Shown: positions 1 to 11,125, numbered from the stretch's first letter. The stretch: 64,000 bases of DNA from Sorex araneus (GCF_027595985.1 NC_073302.1:165709951-165773950), one strand, 5' to 3'. Notes: generated by a model not told the origin, from the letters alone. A program made the numbers and translations.

Positions 1-282
1 GCTTTACTTACTCCACATTTCTTGTTCTGTTTTCAAAGATTAGATGATCATATATTTAAGGGTGTGTTTTAGAATATTCAACCCTGTTTCATTGGTCTGT
101 GGCTCTGCCTTTGTTCCAGTACCATGCTGTTTTAATTATTACTGCTTTGAGTAGAGATTGAGATTGGGGAGGGTGATTTCTCCCATATTCTTTTTCCCAA
201 GAGTTGCTTTAGCTATTTGTGGGGACTTATTGTTCCATATGAATTGCAGGAGTGTTTGCTCCATTTCTTTGAAGAATGTCAA
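1..282 (-). mobile_element. L1 ORF2 fragment, antisense, cut by window start
   Basis: The plus strand reads as the complement of the L1 ORF2 segment downstream of the reverse transcriptase active site. It aligns by eye with 48594-48855, sharing phrases such as GGCTCTGCCTTTGTTCCAGT and CCATTTCTTTGAAGAAT. Homology stops near 282 and the left end runs out of the window. It is too decayed to code. Confidence 0.85.
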
Positions 283-1474
283 TACCCATGAGATCATTTT
301 GACCTCTTAGCAAAACACAAATTTACTTAAAAAAAAACATACTATTAGTTATTTTGTGTTCCTGATTTCTTAATTTAGGACCATCATATACCTCATCCAT
401 GACAACTACATCCTATATAATTTAATGAAGCTACAATGTATAACAAAGTTACTTTAAAAATAACTGTCTACTACATTGTAACACCCTATGTATGAACATC
501 AATACAGATCCAAAGTCTTTAAAATAATTGTATCAGATTTAAATCCTTCCATTAAATGTCTAATAATCTTTAAAATCAAAGCAACTTAACTAAGTGATAG
601 AAAAGTTCATAGAATTATCATATATTTTCATCAAAATGTGTCTTGACAATTTCAATTTCATTCAAAAACTTATTGATATAAATACCCCTCATGAAAATTT
701 TAATTTTCAATGAATTCTAAGAGGCATAACATTAAATGAATCCAAGTGACATAATAGTAAATGTTATCATATGTTATCATTTGGCAAAATTATAAATTAT
801 CAATGTAGTGTTTCAGTGAAAAGTGAAGAATGATACTATAAGTCAAGAAAAGTCATGGAGTAGGTGAAATTATCTAGCTATTGTCCCACTACATTAGTTT
901 CCAGATTACCTTCTATGAAAGTAAGCTATAAAAATAAAGATTTAACAAGGTGGGGTTGTTTTTTAGAAATAATGTTGTATTATTAAGAATTAGGATGCAA
1001 AAGAAAATAAAAAAACAGTAGAAGGAAAATAGTAATAATAATGATATCCTCTTATTAGTTCAAGTGTGTATGCAATTATATAAACTACTACTAACAATGC
1101 TGGAACCTATTTAGTGTCAGTTATATATAACCAGCTGCTATGACTGCCTGCTACTGATCTCTTATCTCATTAACTAGTCTCATCAGGTGAAAGATACTTC
1201 ACAAAAGAGGTTTCCCCCACACTCACATGGAAAATCAAAGTCAACTTGAATCCATTTCTTAGACTTACTCTCATCTTGAACTCAAAGTATGAAATGAATC
1301 ATTCAATAAGTTCAGAGGAAGCATATCTGTAATCTAAATACCCTCCAAAAAGCATTATTTAAATATTGGTAGTCCCTACAAAATAGTAAATCAAATTTTG
1401 CTATCATTAATATTTCAACAGGAATAAAATTATTTATTTATTTAATAATAATAAATTTAATAATAAATAAATAA
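283..1474. other. AT-rich stretch, no gene seen
   Basis: No frame, RNA gene or recognisable repeat stands out. The last 45 bases before 1475 are an A/T low-complexity run of AATAAAT and TTTA units, directly abutting the family A element. Confidence 0.5.
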
Positions 1475-1475
1475 A

Positions 1476-2013
1476 GAGAGTCTCTTGCCCGCATGCCTGG
1501 CTGTCTTATCCAGGGCCCCTCAGAGGGGATGGGCTCCAGCTTCCTTCCCCACCCTGATCAGAGCTCCTGGAGGTCGAAGACCCCTGGAATCTAGCTACAG
1601 CCATGCTGGAGGCCTCTATCCACACGTTCGGACAGGCCTCACGCATGAAGGTACCGGCAAAGGAACCCAGGTGTGTGTAATCCCATCAATGGCCAACATC
1701 CAGAGACAAAAGCAAGCTCCCAGAAGTGAGGCCACAAATCTTGGAGCCAAATTCTTCCTCTGGGAGAAACTGGCAAGCTTCTGAGAGTTTCCTGCCCACA
1801 GGGGACAGCCTTGCAAGCTTCCCATGGTGTATTCATATGCAAAATCCAGTAACATGCTGGATCTCATTCCCCTGACCCCGAAGGAGTCCCCAGTGCAAAT
1901 CATTGGGAGGGCTGAGTAGAGAGAGACTTCTAAGATCTTAGGGAAAGGACAAATGAGAGGTTACTTAGCCCGCTCGAGAAATCAGTGATTAACGAGATTT
2001 CATGATCGTGATC
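1476..2013 (+). mobile_element. Composite retroposon family A, copy 1
   Basis: A roughly 0.53-kb moderately GC-rich block in AT-rich surroundings. It is about 85-90% alike by eye to 12818-13351, starting at GAGAGTCTCTTGCC and running through GCCATGCTGGAGGCC, the CATGAAGGTACCGGC region and GTGTATTCATATGCAAAATC. Its 3' third resembles the body of the long SINE (GAGAGTTTCCTGCCCAC, CAGTAACA, a TTACT..GCCCGC block). It ends in tandem ATCGTG hexamers where the long SINE has CAGTGA hexamers. It lacks the tRNA-like head. Open frames here (67-99 aa, both strands) are not conserved in copy 2. No TSD was found. Confidence 0.75.
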
Positions 2014-2024
2014 GTGATTTATTT

Positions 2025-2575
2025 GATTTACACACCATGATTTACAAAGTTGTTTATAGTACAGTTGTTTCAGGCATTCAATGTACCAACAACAATCCTA
2101 CCACCAGTGTGACAATCCCTCCACCAGTTTTCTCAGTTCTCTAACCAACACCCAAGTCTGTTCCCTTAGCAGGCACAAATTTTCTGCATATTGCTTTTTA
2201 TAACAAAATGTTAAAGGAAATTATCAAAAATATATCAATAAAAACCAATTTGTAATCATTATATCTCACGATGGTGTTACTAAAGTCATTGCCTGAGGGT
2301 TTACTGAGCTGATTTGTGCTAGTTCAGTCCTCTGTGTCATTGCTTTTGCTGACTGGGCTTGGTGTGCTATGCAACTTTGTGTCAAATTTGCTGTGGTCCT
2401 ACTCTAAGTACTGTAAAATTTGAAAGTGTCGAGCTAATGATTTGGTGCTTGGCAGTTTGATGAAGTTCAGTTATGTACCCGGATCATTTATATGCTGGAG
2501 GATAATGTTTATGGGTGGGGATGCTGGGCGTGTCCAACAGGATGGATCATCTGTCTGCCCCAATGAATAAAATAT
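2025..2575 (-). mobile_element. LINE-like 3' region, antisense (family D)
   Basis: The plus strand has an ACCATGATTTACAAAGTTG start followed by a CAACA..AATCC.ACCACCAGTG pattern typical of antisense LINE 3' UTRs in this window. It then shows segments alignable with 43220-43390 (CTCTGTGTCATTGCTTTTGCT versus TTCTGTGTTACTGTTTTTGTT). Boundaries are approximate; no TSD was seen. Confidence 0.55.
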
Positions 2576-3844
2576 GTATTTTTAATAATTCTAGAACATA
2601 TGAAGTACATGGCCTTCTATGTGTGAAAATTTAAGTTATATATTTTTATGTGTGTCAATATGTCTACATGTCAATGTCTACATGTGTATTGGCATGCTAA
2701 TATGTATGAATTTTGAATCACAATTACAAATAATACATACACATAAACACGACATTTTGTTCTGTGGTAAACTAGTTGAAATCAATATATTTAGATGCCG
2801 AAATTTAGAAAACTATGGCCTACAAAAAGGTCTCAGTGTTATTTCAATCTATGTCTTTTAAAAAGTCAATTTATTGATGATTACCATTCTTATGGGTTAA
2901 AACATTTTATAAGCTGCATTGAAATAGTTAACATATATCTTTGTCTCCTCCAAAATATATGATTTTAAGCAAATGATTATAAGCCACTTCTCAGCACTTG
3001 CAAATACCACAGAAAATGTGTATATATCAAGTCAGTTTTTATAAGGATGCACTAAAAATTCCATTCCTTTTATAACTTAAAATAAGTTTTTTAGAATAAA
3101 TTAAATAGACTGTTCCTCTTTTGCCACATTTGTGTAAGCTGTCACACATACAGACAGTCTTTATCTGTGTGGTTATAATTCTCAAAGTGTTTTATATGGT
3201 TGATATTTTTTCTATGATCTATGATCACCCAGTGGATAACTTCTGTATTGATCCTTGTATATATTAAGCTCCTGCCCGCTAGGAGCTGAAAGAGAATGAT
3301 AGAATAGATATTAAGAGAAAAAAATTCTGATCATATTTCTTTACTTTGCTTATTGATTAACTAAACAATAATAAATTATTATGTTGTTATCAATGTAACC
3401 CTTCCTATCTGTATATATCTCCTTCCCAGCATAAGAAATTATTGAACCTAGTATTGGTTTTCTTGGCATATATTCTATATATTAGATACTGGGGACTAAT
3501 AATATATTTTAGGTGTGAGGACCTATACAACTTTGAGAAAAGAAAAATGAGTGACACTAAAGCTGATACCAGTTTCATTGAACCAGTACTCAGTTTGTAT
3601 CTCTATTCTCACAACTTAGTATAAGTGCTGCTTCACACAAATGGGAAATGATGAAGAAAATGCTGAAAATGTAAAATGTTCTTATTTTATTTATTTTTTG
3701 CCCAGCCTTAAACATAAATATTTTCAGCACTTTTTAAACAAAGAATGCTATGGATAGGAAAGTTTCATTCAATTAAACAAAGTAAATAACTGTGATTGCA
3801 AAATGTGATGCTTAGACACATCACAAAAAAGCAATGGAGACTAT
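2576..3844. other. Unique AT-rich stretch
   Basis: Small frames of 60-80 codons occur but none shows coding character or a recognisable domain. A few TGTGT/CATGT-rich runs lie near 2640-2700. Nothing else identified. Confidence 0.5.
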
Positions 3845-4540
3845 TACACAAATTCCAAAAATACAAAAGTCCTAATTTGAAAAGATACATACTCATTTAA
3901 ATGATTTCAGTTTTATTTACAACAGCCAAAATACAAAAACAAATCAAATTCCCAACAATAGTTGATAGATATAAAGATTACAAAAGTGCATGGGTATGTA
4001 CATTACTATATATGGGTGTGTGTATAGAAAGATAGATGGATAGACTAGTACTTAACTATAAGAAAAGATAAAATGGGGCTGGAGCAATAGCACAGTGGGT
4101 AGGGTGTTTGCCTTGCATGTGGCCGACCTGGGTTCGATTCACAGCATTTCATATGGTCCCCTGAGCACTGCCAGGAGTAATTCTTGAGTCCAAAGCCAGG
4201 AGGTAACCCCTGTGTATTTCTGGGTGTGACCCCCCCAAAAAAAAGATAAAATCCTGTCTTTAGCTACACAATAGATGAAACTATAGGATGTAATGTTAAG
4301 TAAAGTAATAATAAGAAAGACAGATAATGAATGATCTCACTATTATGTGGCATATAAATAAACAAATCAAGGAGATAGACAATAGTTTGTGAAAACAAAC
4401 TTTTAGATTCTGAGAACAGACTGAAAGTTAATAAAGTTGTATGTCCTGGCAAGAACAGAAACGGTCTTATTCACAATAGTGGGGGGACTGGTGAGGGTGT
4501 GGCATGGGAAAATTATACTCCTAAAACTTATAAACACTTA
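3845..4540 (+). mobile_element. Old L1 3' end, split by a SINE
   Basis: The part before the SINE carries the end-of-ORF2 signature (TTACAACAGCCAAAATAC, then a degenerate GTTGATAGATATAAAG). The part after it carries the L1 3' pattern around ACTATAGGATGTAATGTTAAG and GATCTCACTATTATGTGG. The SINE at 4075-4243 interrupts it and duplicated AGATAAAAT. Confidence 0.7.
4075..4243 (+). mobile_element. Short tRNA-derived SINE with TSD
   Basis: Starts GGGGCTGGAGCAATAGCACA with a B box GGTTCGATTC, the body CATATGGTCCCCTGAGCACT and a GGTGTGACCC end followed by A's. Nine-base duplications AGATAAAAT flank it at 4066-4074 and 4244-4252. Confidence 0.95.
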
Positions 4541-4814
4541 TTTTTATGTATACTTTATATTCACTTTATATTTGCTCAGTATAGGTACATATAAAATATA
4601 TGCTTATATTGTGCTGAATGAAATTACAATGAAATTAAAATAATGACAAATAAATTCAACAGAAATAGGAGGAACAGATTCAAGGAATGGCAAAGGATAG
4701 AGGAAAACTAAACATCACTCTTGAGTTTTCTTTTCAATTATTTGTAACCTTAACTAACCAACATCAGTATTTTTTTGAAAAATTAACAAGAAAAGACTTT
4801 ACTAGATCTCAAAG

Positions 4815-4955
4815 AGTTCTAGCTTATGCATTACTAATGGAGGACCTTGGCTTGATCCTGGGCAACAACGTCTCTTCTGCAACATAATAGTTCTCCTGTG
4901 CTACAGACCAGGGTTAGCTTCTGAGCAGAATAAGCTGTGGCCCCCAAACAAACAA
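4815..4955 (+). mobile_element. Degenerate short SINE
   Basis: Weak match: CTTGATCCTGGGCAACA in place of the B-box region, AGCTTCTGAGCAGAATAAGC in place of the CTGAGTGCAGAGCCAGGAG block, then CCCCAAACAAACAAACAAA as tail. Confidence 0.45.
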
Positions 4956-4964
4956 ACAAAATGA

Positions 4965-5548
4965 ATAGGACTAGCTAGAAATTGCGGTGTGGTCAGCAGT
5001 TCTACTTCTTGGCATAGGCCCAAGATACCACTGGGGAAGGACATCTGGAGTCCTATGTTCATTGGAAGATATTCACAAAAGCCAAAATCTGGAAACAACC
5101 CAAGTGTCTAGTAATAGAAGACTAGATAAAGAAGCCATGGTACACATTATACAACATATTACAACTCAACTAAAAGAAAGATGAAAGCATGTATATCACT
5201 GCTACTTGGATGTATTTGGAGGGTATCATGCTGGGTGAAGTTAGTGAGAAGGCAAGGAAAGATACAGAATTACCTCTAATATATGGGATATACAGAAACA
5301 TAGTAGGGAAATAACAAATGTCCAAAGAAGCTGATAAATGGTCTTCAGTAGGAAGTTTACCGGGGGCAGGGGTAGAGAGATTGAAGGAGCATTAGGATAG
5401 TGAGGGGACAGTGAGACAATGGTGAAGGGAAATGGACACTCTGGTAGAATCTGTTTATTCATGAATGCTAGAATGTTTATGCATGAACCCTATGGTTAAC
5501 AGCATTGTTAATCATGGTGCCTAAAATAAAATAAAATTCAAAAAGAAT
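4965..5548 (+). mobile_element. L1 3' end (ORF2 terminus plus 3' UTR)
   Basis: Shows the late ORF2 signature CACAAAAGCCAAAATCTGGAAACAACCCAAGTG and then the GTATCATGCTGGGTGAAGTTAGTGAG block. The 3' UTR follows, with a GGGGCAGGGGTAGAGAG run and an AATAAAATAAAATTC terminus. The reading frame is broken. It represents a different 3' UTR type from the nest at 45-54 kb. Confidence 0.8.
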
Positions 5549-5756
5549 AAGAAAACTTTTGCTAGTTTCCTGAAAGACCTATCACTTAAGTTAAAAGGAG
5601 ATAAAAGTTACAGAACAACTATATAGAAATATCTAATTTCAAAAATTTAATAACAGGAAAATAAATATAACCTTAAAAAGGTATCTAGTTGCCAAAGAAA
5701 AGAGGGTAAGAAATATAAATTCATTTCTTTCAAAGAAAATCCTCCTTTGAAATATA

Positions 5757-5855
5757 AAATAACAGAATAGGAGACTAATATCCAAGAATAGTAGAAATAA
5801 GTACCAGTAGGTTGGCTCCATGACGGGGGAAAAAAGAAAGTCAGAAGGTATCAAT
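5757..5855 (+). mobile_element. L1 3' UTR fragment
   Basis: About 70 bases from AACAGAATAGGAGACTAATA onward are nearly identical to 50661-50725 of the inner L1 of the nest, then diverge after GGTTGGCTCCATG. It is an isolated internal piece without visible tail. Confidence 0.75.
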
Positions 5856-6081
5856 TACTCTAATGTCTTTTAAAGCTTGTTAATAGTAGAATGAGTATGG
5901 GTGCAATCAGATCAGTAACACACAGGCAAAGTCAGGCTTGCGCTACAGCTGAGGGAAGTAACAAAAAGATGAAGTTGAGAAAAGAACAAACGATAAAGTG
6001 GAAAAAGAGAAGAAGACAAAGACCTTACCTAAAACTAAAGGGAGCCTGAGAAATAACACAAACTGCAAACAAAACAACAAG

Positions 6082-6082
<1 letters not shown>

Positions 6083-6117
<35 letters not shown>

Positions 6118-6136
6118 TATATATATATATATATAT
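6083..6136. repeat. (TA)n microsatellite
   Basis: Alternating TA with a short ACACACA interruption near 6108-6114. It sits exactly at the 3' tail of the adjacent antisense SINE. The frame encoding alternating Tyr/Ile across it is spurious. Confidence 0.95.
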
Positions 6137-6301
6137 TTGCTTTTTGGGTCACATTCAGCGATGCTCAGGGGTTACTCCTGGCTCTGCACTCAGGAATCAC
6201 CCCTGGCGGTGCTTGGGGGACATATGGGATGCCGGGGTTCGAACCCGGGTCGGCCGCGTGCAAGGCAAACGCCCTACCCGCTGTGCTATCGCTCCGGCCC
6301 C
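6089..6301 (-). mobile_element. Near-consensus short SINE with (TA)n tail and TSD
   Basis: Antisense copy retaining most CpGs (GGTCGGCCGCGTGCAAGGC) and ending GCTATCGCTCCGGCCCC, so probably young. TSDs AACAAGGATATAT lie at 6076-6088 and 6302-6314. The 3' tail (left side) has become a 48-bp TA/CA microsatellite. Confidence 0.95.
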
Positions 6302-6314
6302 AACAAGGATATAT

Positions 6315-7060
6315 TATAGAGCAAAATTGAAACTTTGCTGAGGTTGGAGGCAGAGGGGAGAAAATGGCCTTAACAACTACTGCCAAGTTTTGATAATTAA
6401 TCATTATTCTGCTAACACAAGCAATATAAAATTAATAAAAGGGTTTTTTTTTTCTAGGAAAGAAAAAGAGATAAAGAGTGTCAGAGACCAAGTTAGAAAC
6501 AGTGATTGAGAAGCTAAGAACAAGAAAGGGGAAACAAAAAAGGAAAGATGGGGAAAAAGGAACAAAGACAGAATGGGTAGCACTATCAGAAGAAAACCAA
6601 TAAAAATAAAAGTGTTAACATTCTTGGTCCTCATACTGGAAATATGAGTAAAACATGTTTTCAGAAAATGAAAATCATCTGTTTCTCTTAGTTTTCTACT
6701 TGTTCCCCCAACTAATCCCGCTCCCCCCCCCATTTTATTAACTTGACTACTACAAAGAGTAATTAGGTAAGTACTTAACATTCTATGGTAACTTGTTTAA
6801 TCAAATCATGATAAGAATATTTCGATCCCAGTTTTTTAACCACTGTATAATAACATATCAATCAGAAGAAAAGCGGTACATTTTGTATCAAAACTATTAG
6901 AAACCTTCCATGTATTTTAGCATACAATCTTATTAAACATGACCACAAGGAATTTTTACATATTAACCATATCTGTGGTGTTGAAGAAAAATTTATAAAC
7001 AATAAAATCAATGAAACTAGTAACACAGAATGCAACTAAGATAGTAAATTGTCACACAGG
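6315..7060. other. Unique stretch with purine-rich patch
   Basis: No gene recognised. 6445-6570 is strongly A/G-rich on the plus strand, which makes a Ser/Leu/Phe-rich antisense frame of 125 codons that I regard as compositional. Confidence 0.45.
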
Positions 7061-7229
7061 CTTTTTGTTTGTTTGGGGCCCCACCCTGCAGTGCTCAGGG
7101 CTTACTCCTGGCTATGCTCAGAAATTACTCCTGGTGGTGCTTGTGGGACCATACAGAAGGCCCAGGATTCAACTCAGTTGGCCATGTGCAAGGTAAGCTA
7201 TGTGTTTGCTACACTATCATTCCGGACTG
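7061..7229 (-). mobile_element. Short SINE, antisense
   Basis: Plus strand reads CAGTGCTCAGGGCTTACTCC, TCAGAAATTACTCCTGGTGG, then AGTTGGCCATGTGCAAGG and a CTATCATTCCGG end, the complement of the tRNA-like head. Confidence 0.9.
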
Positions 7230-7252
7230 ATTTTTTTTAATTTTTAACTTTT

Positions 7253-7360
7253 TGAAAAACAGAATGCTTCATGAATGTGCATGGTCATCCTCGTGCAGGC
7301 GTTTTGCTGTTCTTCCCTGTGTTGTTCCAGTTTTAGTAAATGTGCTGCCACAGTAGCATA
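7253..7360 (-). pseudogene. RNU6 (pseudogene): U6 snRNA pseudogene
   Basis: The reverse complement follows vertebrate U6 snRNA over its whole length. The 5' end resembles GTGCT..TCGGCAGCACATATACTAAAAT (seen on the plus strand as AGTTTTAGTAAATGTGCTGCC). The central GCATGGCC..GCGCAAGGATGAC region is seen as GGTCATCCTCGTGCAGGC. The 3' GTGAAGCGTTCC end is seen as GAATGCTTCATGAATGTGCA. Many substitutions mean it is not a functional spliceosomal RNA gene. U6 pseudogenes are normally L1-mobilised. A SINE lies immediately to its left. A proximal promoter element was not looked for in detail. Confidence 0.85.
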
Positions 7361-7384
7361 AATGGCCTCTTCAACAGTCTCCAG

Positions 7385-7565
7385 TCCAACTTCTACCAAT
7401 TATTAGCTTTATAGTCATGGTAGGGCTCTATATTTTTTTCTAAACATCATAATCTGTAAACTAGGACAATAATAACAGCCTCATACTGTGATAGCAAGGA
7501 TTAAATGATATTGAGAACATAAACCACATCAGCACATCAAAAATACTATATGTTATTAAATATAA
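7385..7565 (+). mobile_element. MIR (ancient mammalian SINE)
   Basis: Matches the remembered MIR core: CATAATCTGTAAACTAGGACAATAATAACAGCCTCAT, then GCAAGGATTAAATGATATT and AGCACATCAAAAATACTAT. The upstream TTATTAGCTTTATAGTCATGG fits the TTACTAGCTGTGTGACCTTGG block. Confidence 0.7.
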
Positions 7566-9149
7566 GATTTCAAGAATTGTAAGACATACCATTATTTTAT
7601 CTACTATTAAGTAAGGGAGCAAAAGACTGTCAATTAAATGGTGACATAATGCCTTAATGATAATCCTAAATGACAAGCCATCACACCAGCCTCTCAGTGC
7701 TTTGAAATTAATTTCAGTTCCACCCAGGTTTTTGGCAGTTTCTCATGCTTTCATTTGCATTCCCTTGAGTGTGATAGACAATATTTGTGCACAAAAATCT
7801 GTAATAAATAAATAATTAATAGAGTTCAGTCCTCTATGGTCCTGTCCTTTCTGTGACATAAAGCATTTTGCTTTTTCTTAATAAAAAATAATGGGATTAT
7901 AACCACCTTTGACCTATTAATACATCTGCATTAGCATTAAATTTATGCCTTTATCCTCTGATTTATGAATTTTTAAAAATATTTGGTAGCTTCATATTTA
8001 ACCACCAAATTATTGTATAATTCCTTTGCAGACATTTGCCGTGGTATTTAAATGCAATATGTGCAGTAGCATCAATGCATATACTTAATTAAAGTGATGA
8101 CAAATAAGGAATTGTGACCAACTTTGTGCATGCCTAACAAAACTGTCATTGTCACCCCAAAGTGTCTCTCCAAAGTGTCACTCCAAAGTGATTGTATGAG
8201 GTTATTAATTATATTTCATCACAATGTCAGAAATGTTAAAAAGTGAAAAATATACATTTTAGAATTGATGAAATATACTTAGTAAGTACTCTCAGTGTGT
8301 ATTAGTACAGATATTTGAGGGTAAAAGTTCCTAGGCATAGAACTCCTTACCAATTTAGTAAGTTACTACTTTTGAGACATTAAGATTTTTTGTTCAGATA
8401 AAAATGTTCAAAACATACATCTATTTTTATATATTTAGTTTATATTTCTAATGAGATGTAATAATTAAAATTTGCTTATCCATGACAAGCAATTTCAAAT
8501 ACATATTTTTATATACATAAAGTGGATTATAATACATGAATAAAAGAAGAGAAATCAATTCACATGAGAAGATATGAGGAACCTAAGATGCATATTGCTA
8601 AGGACTTTAGTCAGAAATAGATGCATGTAACATGGTTTAAATTTCAACTTTTGGAAGAAGCAAAAGAATAGGAAGAGTCAAAACATCAGTGGTTACCTTA
8701 CTCTTACCAGGAGAGTAAGCTTGATAATGTTGATTAAATAAAATGCAGAGGAATTTTTTTTGGCATAAAATGATTCTGTAGTTTTGATTTCAGGCATTTT
8801 ACATTTGTTAAAACCTATATAATGTTACAAAACAAAAACTTAAATAAAACTATTCAGGAAAAATGAGATGCCATGAAGGAATTTAGACAGTGACAAAAGA
8901 ATCTAAGTGTATTACAAACACATGTATGAAACAAACTTACTGAAGAAATTAGCTATAAATAATATTTACCTAATAACTTAATAAATGTAGCCTATAGAGC
9001 TGAAAAAATATAATTTTGCAATAATATTCTAGTGATAAAACTGTTTCTCACAGTGGTACTGGTTAACTATTGTGATGCTATAAACTCATGCTCTGAAAGT
9101 GAGTTCTTAAGTAATTATAAGGTAGATTATGGTAATTAGATTTCTTTTC
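7566..9149. other. Repeat-poor stretch
   Basis: No gene or young repeat. 7900-8120 contains AT-rich but non-repetitive sequence with ATTTAAATGCAATATG and TTAATTAAAG motifs, listed as a possible conserved noncoding element. 8155-8190 holds a small triplication of CCAAAGTG. Confidence 0.45.
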
Positions 9150-9318
9150 TGTTTGTTATCAGCTCATCACTTACAATCCTCCAGGCTTTTTTCTGGCTCT
9201 ACACTCAGAGATCACTTCTGGTGGTACAAAGGAGACCATATGGGATTCTAGGGATAGATCTCAGGTGGGCTACACACAAGGAAAGCATCTTGCCCACTGC
9301 ACTGTCTTTCCAGCCCCA
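9150..9318 (-). mobile_element. Short SINE, antisense
   Basis: Complement of the SINE: GGCTCTACACTCAGAGATCA, GGTGGTACAAAGGAGACCATATGG, TCTCAGGTGGGCTACACACAAGG, ending TTCCAGCCCC. Moderately diverged. Confidence 0.85.
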
Positions 9319-9352
9319 GGAATCAGATTTCTTTCTACAGAAATAGAACTTT

Positions 9353-9850
9353 TTTTTTTAATTGAGTCACCATGTGGAAAGTTACAAAGTTTTCAGGTTT
9401 AAGTCTCAGTTATACAATGCTCGAACACCCATCCCTTCACCAGTGCACATATTCCACCACCAAGAATCACAGTATAGCTCCACCCCGCCCCCCACACCCC
9501 TAGCCCCCCACACACCCCTAGTCCCCCACCCCTCCTGTGTAACTGATACATTTCACTTTACTTTCACTTTGATTACATTCAATATTTCAACAAAACTCAC
9601 TATTATTGTTTGGAGTTTCTCCCCCCTAAAGTTGGACCTACTGAAAAGGAAGCATTTGATAATTTGTTTTCCATTGCTGAGAATGAAGAGATATGAGGTC
9701 GAGTGACTGCACTAGCAGCCTCATGGTTTTGGGTTTCTGTATTTTAGTATTTTAGTAACTAAGTCCAGAGAAAGATTGCACTCATATGTGGAATATAATA
9801 TAACTGAGAAGTACAAGTTTTCAGTGATGCAATTTCTGGCAGATATTTCT
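9353..9850 (-). mobile_element. LINE-tailed retroposon, 5' inverted, with TSD
   Basis: Fifteen-base duplications CAGAAATAGAACTTT flank it at 9338-9352 and 9851-9865. In minus sense the 3' part is the family B/L1-type tail (AGAATGAAGAGATATGAGGTCGAG and CACCATGTGGAAAGTTACAAAG on the plus strand). The distal part (9772-9850) begins AGAAAGATTGCACTCATATGTGG. This is the end of L1 ORF2 read in plus orientation, so it is inverted relative to the tail. That arrangement is what twin priming leaves. The 114-codon frame across it is not a gene. Confidence 0.85.
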
Positions 9851-9865
9851 CAGAAATAGAACTTT

Positions 9866-10609
9866 AAGGGGAGAAGCCTAGAATTTTCTATGTGGCAATG
9901 GACTAGAGTTGAAAGCAACGATATGAACTAATGTTCAGTTTAATATAGATGCAGAATTTTATACATAAAAAATGTACACAAACATGTATACACTTATATT
10001 TCTTTTCTCTGTGATAGAACCTAGAAGGGATCTTTTACTCCAATAGTAATAAGTACACATTGTACCAAGATCTTATTTTCTATTACCTGTATATAAGAAG
10101 TATATCCTCCTCTTATAAAATATTAGACCAACACTCTTCAAAACTGTCAATGTCATTAGAAAGAGTCTGAATAATTGTTAGAGCCCAGAAGTCAATGCAA
10201 TGTCCTGGACTAAATTGTGAAACAAACTAAAACCTGATTAAATAGATCAAAAATAGGTATGAATAATAGACATTAATTAACAATAAGTTATTAGTGCTGG
10301 CTCAACTATAACAAATATGCCATAAATATTATAACATTTTAATGATACAGGAATCTAAGTTAATAAAAACTTCTCTATGGCATCTTCTCAATTATTCTGT
10401 AAGTTTAAAGTTCTTCTTAGACATTTTCTACTGTCAAAAATGATTTAAACTAGATTACTATAATGCATATTGTGAAAATAAATGAAAATATAAATTAAAA
10501 TTCTGGCAAGTAGCACTGTAATAGGCTTCTAAATTATAATTGATATGAAAACTTCATAGAAATATCTTTCAAGTAATTTGAAAATAAAATGAATATGAAA
10601 AAATGAATA
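9866..10609. other. Unique AT-rich stretch
   Basis: No repeat or coding signal recognised. Confidence 0.5.
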
Positions 10610-10765
10610 GGGGAAGTTTTATAGGACAATGTGTAGCGCATTTGCTTTGCATGCATGTGACCCAGATGGATGGCCCCCATCCCATTTGTCCCCTGAGGTG
10701 GAAAGGTAGGAGTAAGACCTTAACATTGCAAAGGCTGTGGCCTTAAAATAAAACCCAAAAAACAA
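10610..10765 (+). mobile_element. Diverged short SINE
   Basis: GTAGCGCATTTGCTTTGCATGCATGTGACCCAG stands for the head and B-box region, followed by CATCCCATTTGTCCCCTGAGG and a CATTGCAAAGGCTGTGGCC end. Its A-rich tail grades into the purine tract that follows. Confidence 0.65.
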
Positions 10766-10972
10766 AGAAGGAGAAGGAGAAGTAGAAGGCAAAAGAAGGG
10801 ATAGGGAGGGAGAAAAAAGGGAGAAGAGGGGAGAAGGCAGAAGAGAGAAGGAAGAAGGAGGAGGGAGAAGAAGGAGAAGGAGGAGGAGGAGAAGGAAGAA
10901 AAAGAGGTGGAGGAGGAGAGGTGGAGGAGGAGGAGGAGGAGGAGGAGGAGGAGGAGGAGGAGGAGGAGGAAA
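10766..10972. repeat. Long polypurine tract, (GGA)n/(GAA)n
   Basis: About 200 bases almost without pyrimidines on the plus strand, ending in roughly 17 GGA/GAG triplets. It grew from the tail of the preceding SINE. The antisense 127-codon frame (poly-Pro, poly-Leu) is an artefact of this repeat. Confidence 0.95.
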
Positions 10973-11125
10973 TATTCTAAGCCAAATTAAGCAGTTTAGC
11001 AATTTAAGAACAAAAATACAGATTGAACATGAAGATAAATATTGATTAGGTAATGAAGTTGATGGTGGGGTATTGAAAAGTTAGGAAAAGTATATACTAA
11101 ATCTGTGATCAAAGAAAAAATACAT

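Noticed and set aside
1476-2013. Family A considered as a solo LTR of an endogenous retrovirus
   Set aside because: No TG...CA ends, no AATAAA in the expected place, no 4-6 bp TSD, and clear similarity of its 3' third to the long SINE.
4075-4243. SINE heads considered as functional tRNA genes
   Set aside because: The A- and B-box remnants are embedded in about 170-bp elements with tails and TSDs; a tRNA cloverleaf is not maintained.
5998-6330. 110-codon frame with alternating Tyr-Ile
   Set aside because: It runs through a (TA)n microsatellite and into a SINE.
10619-11002. 127-codon antisense frame rich in proline and leucine
   Set aside because: It is the translation of the (GGA)n polypurine tract; no complexity or start context.
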